A stretch of 8,836 nucleotides of DNA, taken from assembly GCA_023428515.1 (NCBI GenBank), contig JAEYXI010000186.1, positions 1 through 8,836 on the forward strand, in the 5' to 3' direction. This DNA comes from Pseudomonadota bacterium (GTDB lineage: Bacteria > Pseudomonadota > Alphaproteobacteria > Rhizobiales > Rhizobiaceae). The position numbers and the translations under genes are program-made. Every line of letters begins with the position of its first letter. The first letter of the stretch is position 1. Below the pieces are notes generated by a model that was given only the letters and a program-made list of their open reading frames with translations, had not been told where the DNA came from and did no database searches. This document shows positions 1 through 5,843 of the stretch, one piece after another.

Positions 1-1659
1 ATCTATGGCTGGCGCGGCGCGGAGGTCGACAACATCCTGCGCTTCGACAAGGATTTCCCTGGCGCCACCATCATCCGCCTGGAGCGCAACTACCGCTCGA
101 CGGCGCATATCCTCGGCGCCGCCTCCCACCTCATCGCCCACAATGAGGGCCGCTTCGGCAAGACGCTGTTCACCGACCGCAACGACCCCGAGGACGGCAA
201 GGTCGTGGTCCATGCCGCCTGGGATAGCGACGAGGAGGCGCGCGCCGTCGGCGAGGAGATCGAGCAGTCGCAGCGGCGCGGTGAGAACCTCAACGACATG
301 GCGATCCTGGTGCGCGCGTCGTTCCAGACGCGCTCCTTCGAGGATCGCTTCATCGAGATCGGTCTCAACTACCGCGTCATCGGCGGCCCCCGCTTCTACG
401 AACGGCAGGAAATCCGCGACGCCATGGCATATTTCCGCGTCGTCGCGCAGGGCGCCGACGACCTTGCCTTCGAGCGCATCGTCAACGTGCCGAAGCGCGG
501 CCTCGGCGAAGCGACTATCCGCCAGATCCACGACACCGCACGCGCCCTCGGCGTGCCGATGCTCGCCGCCGCCGCACAGCTTGCCGAAAGCGACGAGCTG
601 AAGCCCAAGCCCCGCGCCGCCTTGCGCGAAGTCGCCGCCAACTTCGAGCGTTGGCAGAAGGCGCTTGAGAGCACCCCGCACACCGAACTCGCCGAAACGA
701 TTCTCGAGGAGTCCGGCTACACCGACATGTGGAAGAACGACCGCTCGGCCGAGGCGCCGGGGCGGCTGGAGAACCTCAAGGAACTCATCCGCTCGATGGA
801 GGAATACGAGTCGATGCGCTCCTTCCTGGAGCACGTCGCGCTGGTCATGGACGCCGAGCAGAACGCCGAGCTCGACGCCGTCAACATCATGACGCTGCAT
901 TCGGCCAAGGGGCTGGAGTTCGAGACCGTTTTCCTGCCCGGCTGGGAGGAAGGCCTGTTCCCGCACCAGCGCGCGCTGGACGAAGGCGGCCGCTCCGGCC
1001 TGGAGGAGGAGCGCCGCCTCGCCTATGTCGGCCTCACCCGCGCCAAGAAGCACCTGCACATCTGGTTCGTCTCCAACCGCCGCATCCACGGCCTCTGGCA
1101 ATCGACCATCCCCTCGCGCTTCCTCGACGAGCTGCCGGAGGCGCATGTCGAGGTGTCCGATGCCGGCAATTCCTACGGCGGCTACGGCAATCCCTATGGC
1201 GGCGGGGGCAATTTCGCTTCGGGCCGCGGTGGTGCCAGAGGGGGGGACCGCCGCAACCCCTACGGCGCCTCGCGCTTCGACAATGTCGGCGAAGGCGGCG
1301 GAGCCTTCTCCAACACCTACGCCACGCCAGGCTGGGCGCGCGCTCAGGCAAACCGCACCGAGGCGACCGACCGCAACTGGGGCACGCGCTCCGGCCATCA
1401 GGTCGAGCGCATCGGCTACGGCGAGACGGACTCCGGCTACGGCGCCGGCCGCACCTCGGTGAAGTCGCGCACCATCGAAGGCGAACTGGTCGCCAAATCC
1501 GTCTCGGACACGCCCTCCCCCTTCAAGGTCGGCGACCGGGTGTTCCACCAGAAATTCGGCAACGGCAACGTCTCGGCGATCGAAGGCAACAAGCTCACCA
1601 TCGACTTCGACAAGGCCGGCCAGAAGAAGGTGCTCGACGGTTTCGTCAAGGCGGTGTGA
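1..1659 (+). CDS. uvrD: UvrD/PcrA-type superfamily 1A ATP-dependent DNA helicase, 5'-truncated by the window edge
   Basis: The frame is open from base 1 to a TGA at 1657-1659 and encodes 552 residues of a 3'-5' DNA helicase that acts in nucleotide excision and mismatch repair. It begins exactly at motif III (IYGWRGAE), so roughly 280-300 N-terminal residues with Walker A and the DExx box are missing. Motif IV (LERNYRS) is near residue 28. Motif V (TLHSAKGLEF) is at residues 298-307, and motif VI (AYVGLTRAKK) is at 341-350. After the core there is a Gly/Tyr/Arg/Asn-rich linker, about residues 389-480, with YGG and RGG-like elements. The C-terminal Tudor-like domain, from about residue 508 (FKVGDRVFHQKFGNG), is the part of PcrA/UvrD known to contact RNA polymerase. 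The UvrD versus PcrA name cannot be settled from sequence; uvrD is the usual name in Gram-negative bacteria. The 3' end overlaps the convergent DUF1194 gene by 14 bp. Confidence 0.95.
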   Translation: MYGWRGAEVDNILRFDKDFPGATIIRLERNYRSTAHILGAASHLIAHNEGRFGKTLFTDRNDPEDGKVVVHAAWDSDEEARAVGEEIEQSQRRGENLNDMAILVRASFQTRSFEDRFIEIGLNYRVIGGPRFYERQEIRDAMAYFRVVAQGADDLAFERIVNVPKRGLGEATIRQIHDTARALGVPMLAAAAQLAESDELKPKPRAALREVAANFERWQKALESTPHTELAETILEESGYTDMWKNDRSAEAPGRLENLKELIRSMEEYESMRSFLEHVALVMDAEQNAELDAVNIMTLHSAKGLEFETVFLPGWEEGLFPHQRALDEGGRSGLEEERRLAYVGLTRAKKHLHIWFVSNRRIHGLWQSTIPSRFLDELPEAHVEVSDAGNSYGGYGNPYGGGGNFASGRGGARGGDRRNPYGASRFDNVGEGGGAFSNTYATPGWARAQANRTEATDRNWGTRSGHQVERIGYGETDSGYGAGRTSVKSRTIEGELVAKSVSDTPSPFKVGDRVFHQKFGNGNVSAIEGNKLTIDFDKAGQKKVLDGFVKAV

Positions 1660-2506
1660 GCCATCCGTCCACTGGCGTCTGGTCTTCCGTTTCGCGGACG
1701 TCGTGAACAGATAATTCGAGGCTCGCGCTGAGGCTCGGGCTTCTGATCTCCCGCAGCAATTTCCGTTTGACCGCGTCGGCATAATCCGAGATCGCCCATA
1801 CCGGCTCCACGAACGCGCCGGCGCCGCCGATCACGTTTTCCTCGAAATAGGCGAGCATGTCGGCCGGCGTCATGGTGTCCTCGACGCCGTCGACCACGCC
1901 GTCGAGAAGGCTCTTGTAGACGACGGCCATGGCGTTGATGGTCACGCCGCTATCCAGCAGCTTTTCCCGGACGCTTCGCAAATCGAGCGCGCGGTCGTCG
2001 GGTCCGTCTCCGGAGAGGTTGACGATCCGCCGGCCCGCCGCGATCCCGCCGGCATCGAACAGGTCCAGGGCATGGCCAAGCGCGCCGGCGATCGAGGTGC
2101 CGCGCCGAAGCTTGCCCGGCCGCGACCGCTCGATCTGCTCGGCGAACCGCCAGGCGCTTTCGACGCCGTCGATCACCATCCACGGCACGACGGTCCTCTG
2201 GTTGCGCGCCCCGCCCCATTCGAAATACGAAACTGCAATGCGTCCGGTCGGCCCACCCGTGATCGCATGAATGACATCGGGGTCGCGAAAGGCCGCGGCG
2301 AAGCCCGCCGCCTGCAGCAGCTTCTCCTCCCTGTCCATGGAAATGGAGACATCGGCCGCGATGGCGAGTTGCACGTCAACGAAGCGATCGCCGTCACCCG
2401 CGGTGCTCGGCGACGTCCAGACGGCCAGTGCGATCAGGTAAAACGCGGACCTTGCGAAGCGGGATGCGATCCCCCGGAAAAATGCAGCAGGCACCGTCTC
2501 TCCCAT
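1646..2506 (-). CDS. Exported DUF1194 family protein with von Willebrand factor A-like (MIDAS) fold
   Basis: The product is 286 residues, of unknown function. Residues 1-36 look like a Sec signal peptide: basic region (RFARS), hydrophobic core (AFYLIALAVW), then TSPSTA before GDGDRF. The mature part begins like a von Willebrand A domain. DVSIS at residues 52-56 fits the DxSxS metal site, T137 (RRGTS) the MIDAS threonine, and D167 (NLSGDGPDD) the last metal aspartate, so the metal-ion-dependent adhesion site looks intact. This arrangement and length are typical of DUF1194 proteins in rhizobia. I chose the ATG at 2506; an in-frame GTG lies two codons upstream at 2512, and neither has a clear Shine-Dalgarno sequence. 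The stop overlaps the 3' end of the helicase gene. The AraC gene lies 105 bp upstream on the same strand, so co-transcription is possible but not shown. A periplasmic binding or scaffold role is inference. Confidence 0.85.
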   Translation of the reverse strand: MGETVPAAFFRGIASRFARSAFYLIALAVWTSPSTAGDGDRFVDVQLAIAADVSISMDREEKLLQAAGFAAAFRDPDVIHAITGGPTGRIAVSYFEWGGARNQRTVVPWMVIDGVESAWRFAEQIERSRPGKLRRGTSIAGALGHALDLFDAGGIAAGRRIVNLSGDGPDDRALDLRSVREKLLDSGVTINAMAVVYKSLLDGVVDGVEDTMTPADMLAYFEENVIGGAGAFVEPVWAISDYADAVKRKLLREIRSPSLSASLELSVHDVRETEDQTPVDGWLTPP

Positions 2507-2611
2507 GGCCACGACGAACGGGCGGCCAAGGCCGCGACAGCGCCGATCCTAGGAGAGTGTCGTTTTGCCGTGCGTCCAATCGCCATGCATTGCGTCTCAC
2601 GGCGACGGCGC

Positions 2612-3592
2612 TCAGGGTTCGAGGTGGCGGCTTTCCCTGAAAGCGGTCGGGCTCGTGCCGAAACGCCGGCGGAAAGATCGCGCGAAGGCCGCGCCGCCGC
2701 CGAAACCGCACAGCTTTGCCACCTGCTCGATACGCTGCGGCATGTCGGCGGACAGCATGGCTATCGCCTGCTCGAGACGCACGGTCTCGATCATGCCTCC
2801 GATCGTCTCGCCCTGCCGTTCGAATACGCGGAACAGCTGGGCGCGCGAGCATCCGACCGCCGCTGCGATTTCGGCCGCCGTCAGGCCATTCCTGCCGGCA
2901 TTCACCCGGATGTAGCGGCGCGCTGCGGCAAAAAGCGCATCGGCGTGCCGTTCAGGATCGAGCGGACCGCCATCTGCCACCGCCTCGGCGAGGGAGCCGA
3001 GAGCCAGGTCGACCGCGACCTTCATGGCAACCGCGGCGGCGGCCGGATCGAGCGTATCGCCGAAGGAGGCCATGGTTTGCAGATGCGCCTCCAGCATGCG
3101 CGCCAGCGCGTGCCGGGGCAGCACGCAGAAGCCCTTGTCCAGCAAGGGAAGCTCGCTGTCGAACCGCTCCTGCAGCTTCGCCCGCGGTATGGCCAGGTAG
3201 AAATGCGAATGGCCTGCGGTCGCGGCCGTCAGCGGCCTGGCGCCGTCGACGACGGAGAAGCCGGATGCCGGCGTCACCGTGTGCTCGTCGCCCGCATATC
3301 GCACGCCCACCTTCCCCGACAGCGCCATGCTCAGCATGATGAAGTCGCCGCTTGGCTTGGAGAAACGGCTGATCGTGTCGTCGCTCGATCCGAAACCGAA
3401 TTCGACGCCGTCCGGCGCCAGGTAGCGGACAAGCTCGGCGCGATAGCCGTGCCGGAGTTCGCGGTCGGGAACGTCGAGGTCGACGAGGAAATTCAGGCTC
3501 CGCCAGTAGTCGAAGCGAAGGCGGGGCGGCAGGCGGCTGGTCGTTATGCGATCGATGCGCGGCAGATCGCGATCTGCACCCGGTCCCGTCAT
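2612..3592 (-). CDS. AraC-family transcriptional regulator with N-terminal sensor domain
   Basis: The product is 326 residues. Residues 1-200 resemble the cupin-like AraC-binding type 2 domain found ahead of many proteobacterial AraC DNA-binding domains. The C-terminal ~100 residues form the double helix-turn-helix. The first HTH is about 237-258 (LTAAEIAAAVGCSRAQLFRVF). The second is about 286-309, followed by the family signature CGFGGGAAFARSFRRRFGTSP. The effector and targets are unknown. The ATG at 3592 is preceded by GAGGGA about six bases upstream, a good ribosome binding site. The frame stays open further upstream to about 4315, but that part is antisense to the next gene and is rejected. 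The gene is divergent from the DUF2778 gene across 365 bp and lies upstream of the DUF1194 gene on the same strand. Either could be a target, since AraC regulators often control neighbours, but nothing here proves it. Confidence 0.9.
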   Translation of the reverse strand: MTGPGADRDLPRIDRITTSRLPPRLRFDYWRSLNFLVDLDVPDRELRHGYRAELVRYLAPDGVEFGFGSSDDTISRFSKPSGDFIMLSMALSGKVGVRYAGDEHTVTPASGFSVVDGARPLTAATAGHSHFYLAIPRAKLQERFDSELPLLDKGFCVLPRHALARMLEAHLQTMASFGDTLDPAAAAVAMKVAVDLALGSLAEAVADGGPLDPERHADALFAAARRYIRVNAGRNGLTAAEIAAAVGCSRAQLFRVFERQGETIGGMIETVRLEQAIAMLSADMPQRIEQVAKLCGFGGGAAFARSFRRRFGTSPTAFRESRHLEP

Positions 3593-3786
3593 TGTCGTCC
3601 CTCGCCCCCGTGGAGACCGGCAAATGAGCTTCGATTGTCGCCCACTCTGATGACGGCGCGCAACCCCGTGGAGCCAACGAGTCGGCGTTCGCCCTGCTTT
3701 TGCCCCAAAAACTCCTTGATTGACCCGCACGACTGTCGGCGGAGCTTCGGGCGCGGCCTTTTCGGTCGCGAAAACAATAGCAACGA

Positions 3787-3801
3787 CGGGCTTAAAGCCC
3801 G
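3787..3801. promoter_or_regulatory. Perfect palindrome CGGGCTT-A-AAGCCCG, candidate operator
   Basis: Two 7-bp arms are perfectly inverted around one central A. A one-base spacer is too tight for an RNA hairpin loop, so a dimeric protein binding site is the better reading. It lies about 195 bp upstream of the AraC-type start and 157 bp upstream of the DUF2778 start. No regulator can be named. A palindrome of this size also occurs by chance at moderate rates in GC-rich DNA. Confidence 0.3.
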
Positions 3802-3825
3802 CATCGGGGACACGGCAAAGGTTGG

Positions 3826-3833
3826 TTAACCAT
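3826..3833 (+). promoter_or_regulatory. TTAACCAT, CtrA-like half-site
   Basis: TTAACCAT matches the half-site form of the CtrA cell-cycle regulator motif known from Caulobacter and other alphaproteobacteria. The full site is TTAA-N7-TTAAC, and no second half lies at the right distance. It overlaps the 8-bp palindrome GGTTAACC (3824-3831) and lies 125 bp upstream of the DUF2778 start. A cell-cycle link would suit a peptidoglycan enzyme, but this is only a motif match. Confidence 0.25.
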
Positions 3834-3957
3834 CTTTGTCCATCCTTTTGACAATCGGCAACACGAACGGGCGCGGCCATTAGCTGCGTCGGACACGTGG
3901 CGACCCGCGCGGCGCATATTGGCGTGCCGCGGTTTTGTGTGTGAGAGAGACGGGTAC

Positions 3958-5385
3958 ATGGCGTTTTTACATCGGGGGATCGGGGACAAGAGCCCTGGCG
4001 CGAACTTTTTCCCGAAAGCACTCCTGAAGACCCTTCGCTGGGCCGCCATCCCCTGCCTGGGAATTGCGCTGGTCGGCTGGTCGGCAGCGACGCTTGCCAG
4101 CCTGCATTCCGCCACCTCGCTTGCCTATGCCAGCACCCTCGCGCCATCGCCCCTCTCGATGTCGCCCTCGCCGATGTCAACGCTATCGAACGAGGCGCAG
4201 CTTCGCCAGCAGCCGCACCCGGCGAAGGCCGCGACGAACGCCAAGAAGATGCTCGTCGCGCCGGCCGCAAAGCCGGTCGCCATGGCCTCGCTCTCCCCGA
4301 AACAGACCAAGGCAAGGCTGGTTCTGATCGCGGAAGAACCCGCCGATCCGTTCGGCAAGGTCGTCGCCGACGCGAAGCTGTCGCGCGAAAAGCTGCTCGC
4401 CGCCTTCGCCAGCGCCGGCATGGCGATCGAGGAGACGAGCGCGCCGGAACCGGTCGAGGTCGCCATGGCGATGCCGTCCTCCGAGCGCTTCCACCGCGTC
4501 ATCGAGCATGCCGCCCTGTCGTCCGCCGCCGCTCCCTCCGATGCCGTATCCGATATCGACCCGCTGTCGCCGCTTGCCTTGGGCGCGATCGGCCTGAACA
4601 CCGAGATTGCCTACGCAACCGCCGAGGCAAGCCCGCAAAACCCCGTCCAGCTTGCGCTGGCCTCGCTTGCCCTTGACCCCTACGGCATGGACGGCGACGA
4701 GCCGGAGATCGGCGACGACTATATGCCGGACGCCGTCGACCTGCCCCCGGCAAGGCCTCAGTCCAAGCCCGCCAAGGCTGACGACAAGCCCGAGCGCAAG
4801 CCGACGGAAATCGCGAAGGAAGACGCCGCTCCCGCCCGCAAGCCCGCCAGGACGAACAGCCGGGACTCGCAGCAGGAACTCGCCTACGCACGTCCCGACA
4901 AGCCGGAGGGCAGCGTCGGCCGGGCGTTCCGGAACCTCTTCAACGACACGCCGAAGGCCGGCAACAAGGTCGCGATCTACGACATCTCCGCCGCCGTGGT
5001 CCACATGCCCGACGGCACCAAGCTCGAAGCGCATTCCGGCATCGGCAAGATGGCCGACAATCCGCGCTACGTGCATGTGAAGATGAACGGCCCGACGCCG
5101 CCCAACACCTACAAGCTCACGATGCGCGAGAAGCGTTTCCACGGCGTCGAGGCAGTCCGCATGACGCCGGTCGGCGAGCAGACCATGCATGGCCGCGACG
5201 GCATCCTCGCGCATTCCTACCTGCTGCGCGGCGGCCGCGCGGAATCGCACGGCTGCGTCGCCTTCGCGAACTACCCGAAATTTCTGAAGGCGTTCAAGCA
5301 GGGCAAGATCACGCACATGATCGTCGTGCCGAGCATCTCCAAGGCGCAGGTGCGCATGGTCTCGAACAGCGGACGCGGCACGTAA
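3958..5385 (+). CDS. Membrane-anchored DUF2778 (Tlde1-like) protein, probable L,D-transpeptidase-fold peptidoglycan enzyme
   Basis: The product is 475 residues. A short cytoplasmic N-terminus is followed by one hydrophobic segment, about residues 28-48 (RWAAIPCLGIALVGWSAATL), probably a signal anchor that places the rest in the periplasm. The middle, to about residue 335, is low-complexity and Ala/Pro/Lys-rich with a KPxxKxxxK-type stretch, consistent with a flexible spacer across the periplasm. The C-terminal ~130 residues match DUF2778/Tlde1: KVAIYDISAAVVHMPDGTKL, then YVHVKMNGPTPPNTYKL, then H411 and H419, then ESHGCVAF with H431 and catalytic Cys433. Salmonella Tlde1 with this fold acts on peptidoglycan tetrapeptides as an L,D-carboxypeptidase and D-amino-acid exchanger. 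The same activity here is inferred. I chose the ATG at 3958 because GAGAGA precedes it by a normal distance; an in-frame TTG at 3919 has no such support. No type VI secretion gene is adjacent. Confidence 0.85.
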   Translation: MAFLHRGIGDKSPGANFFPKALLKTLRWAAIPCLGIALVGWSAATLASLHSATSLAYASTLAPSPLSMSPSPMSTLSNEAQLRQQPHPAKAATNAKKMLVAPAAKPVAMASLSPKQTKARLVLIAEEPADPFGKVVADAKLSREKLLAAFASAGMAIEETSAPEPVEVAMAMPSSERFHRVIEHAALSSAAAPSDAVSDIDPLSPLALGAIGLNTEIAYATAEASPQNPVQLALASLALDPYGMDGDEPEIGDDYMPDAVDLPPARPQSKPAKADDKPERKPTEIAKEDAAPARKPARTNSRDSQQELAYARPDKPEGSVGRAFRNLFNDTPKAGNKVAIYDISAAVVHMPDGTKLEAHSGIGKMADNPRYVHVKMNGPTPPNTYKLTMREKRFHGVEAVRMTPVGEQTMHGRDGILAHSYLLRGGRAESHGCVAFANYPKFLKAFKQGKITHMIVVPSISKAQVRMVSNSGRGT

Positions 5386-5402
5386 TCCTCAAAGCGTCCG
5401 CC

Positions 5403-5427
5403 GGAACGTTTCACGCGCTCGCCGGTT
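5403..5427 (+). promoter_or_regulatory. Candidate EcfG/RpoE2-type general stress promoter (GGAAC-N18-TT)
   Basis: GGAAC at 5403-5407 is followed after 18 bases by TT at 5426-5427 (local text GGTT). This fits the GGAAC-N18-19-TT consensus published for the Sinorhizobium RpoE2 general stress sigma factor and its EcfG relatives. It lies just after the stop of the DUF2778 gene and 34 bp before the DUF3175 start, in the only intergenic gap available. No GGAAC with a matching -10 was noted in the other intergenic regions. Short motifs can arise by chance. Confidence 0.5.
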
Positions 5428-5430
5428 AGC

Positions 5431-5451
5431 CCTCGTCGCCAACAGACGAGG
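5431..5451 (+). promoter_or_regulatory. Leader stem-loop whose 3' arm overlaps the ribosome binding site of the DUF3175 gene
   Basis: CCTCGTC (5431-5437) is perfectly complementary to GACGAGG (5445-5451) across a 7-base loop. The ribosome binding site AGGAGGG is at 5449-5455, so part of it would be paired. Whether the whole stem is transcribed depends on the start site: one predicted 6-8 bases after the candidate -10 (about 5433-5436) would trim the 5' arm. Confidence 0.3.
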
Positions 5452-5461
5452 AGGGCCTGTC

Positions 5462-5752
5462 ATGCCCGCCCCCAAAAAGACCGCGAAAAAATGGTCGCAC
5501 GAGGTGACCGAGCACAGCGACGCGCTGGCGCTCGAGCCGGATGTCTTCAAATTCGACGACCCCAGGGAGATCGCCAGGTCGCTGAAGAAATCCGCCGAGG
5601 AGAGCGACAAGCGCAAGTCGGAGCCGTTCCGCTCGGCCATGTCGATGCTCACCTTCTACATCAACCGCGCCGGCAAGAACCTGCCCCAGAAGCGCCGGAA
5701 AGTGCTGGAGAAGGCGAAGGACGAACTACGCCACGAGTTCGGCCGCACCTGA
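5462..5752 (+). CDS. DUF3175 domain protein
   Basis: The product is 96 residues, highly charged, with no signal peptide or membrane segment, so probably cytoplasmic. Nearly its whole length matches the DUF3175 pattern as I know it: KKWSHEVTEHSDALALEP, then a DDPREIARSLKKSAEES region, then FRSAMSMLTFYINRAGKNL and a C-terminal helical part ending HEFGRT. The function is unknown, and no catalytic motif is visible. The length is normal for the family. The ATG at 5462 is well placed behind AGGAGGG. It lies 76 bp after the DUF2778 gene and 91 bp before the MATE gene, both in the same orientation, but a stress-type promoter candidate directly upstream suggests its own transcription. Its role in the general stress response is inferred only from that promoter. 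Confidence 0.85.
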   Translation: MPAPKKTAKKWSHEVTEHSDALALEPDVFKFDDPREIARSLKKSAEESDKRKSEPFRSAMSMLTFYINRAGKNLPQKRRKVLEKAKDELRHEFGRT

Positions 5753-5843
5753 CCTCACAGCGGCCATGACACTGCAGTCTGGCCCACCGCCGCGCCCGAC
5801 CTTCCGCATTCCCTCGCCTCGCCTGCCATGCTAGCCCACTGGC

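Larger units (their letters stand above)
3593..3957. other. Divergent intergenic region between the AraC-type regulator and the DUF2778 gene
   Basis: The 365 bp carry no convincing gene. They must hold the promoters of both divergent genes. Visible elements are a perfect 15-bp palindrome at 3787-3801, TTAACCAT at 3826-3833, and TTGACA at 3848-3853. The TTGACA matches a housekeeping -35 box on the plus strand, but there is no good -10 at 17 bp (GCGCGG), so no complete promoter can be called. Composition is slightly more A+T-rich around 3770-3860 than in the flanking genes. Confidence 0.6.

Noticed and set aside
3589..3813. 74-codon minus-strand frame in the divergent intergenic region
   Set aside because: Low-information Arg/Ser-rich sequence, GTG start with no support, no recognisable features.
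2072..3829. Long plus-strand open frame (585 codons) opposite the AraC-type gene
   Set aside because: It is antisense to well-recognised DUF1194 and AraC proteins, has no family features, and is expected from GC-rich codon bias.
3848..3876. TTGACA as a sigma-70 promoter for the DUF2778 gene
   Set aside because: At 17-18 bp spacing the -10 position is GCGCGG-like, far from consensus.
3593..4315. Upstream extension of the AraC-type reading frame
   Set aside because: The ATG at 3592 has a good ribosome binding site and a normal family length. The extension is antisense to the DUF2778 gene and looks like shadow coding.
3958..5385. DUF2778 protein as a type VI secretion toxin with an immunity partner
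   Set aside because: No secretion-system genes are seen, the enzyme has its own membrane anchor, and the next gene product lacks an export signal.
5388..5412. Possible terminator after the DUF2778 gene
   Set aside because: The best stem (CGTCC with GGAACG) is imperfect and has only three T after it; the same bases fit the stress promoter better.
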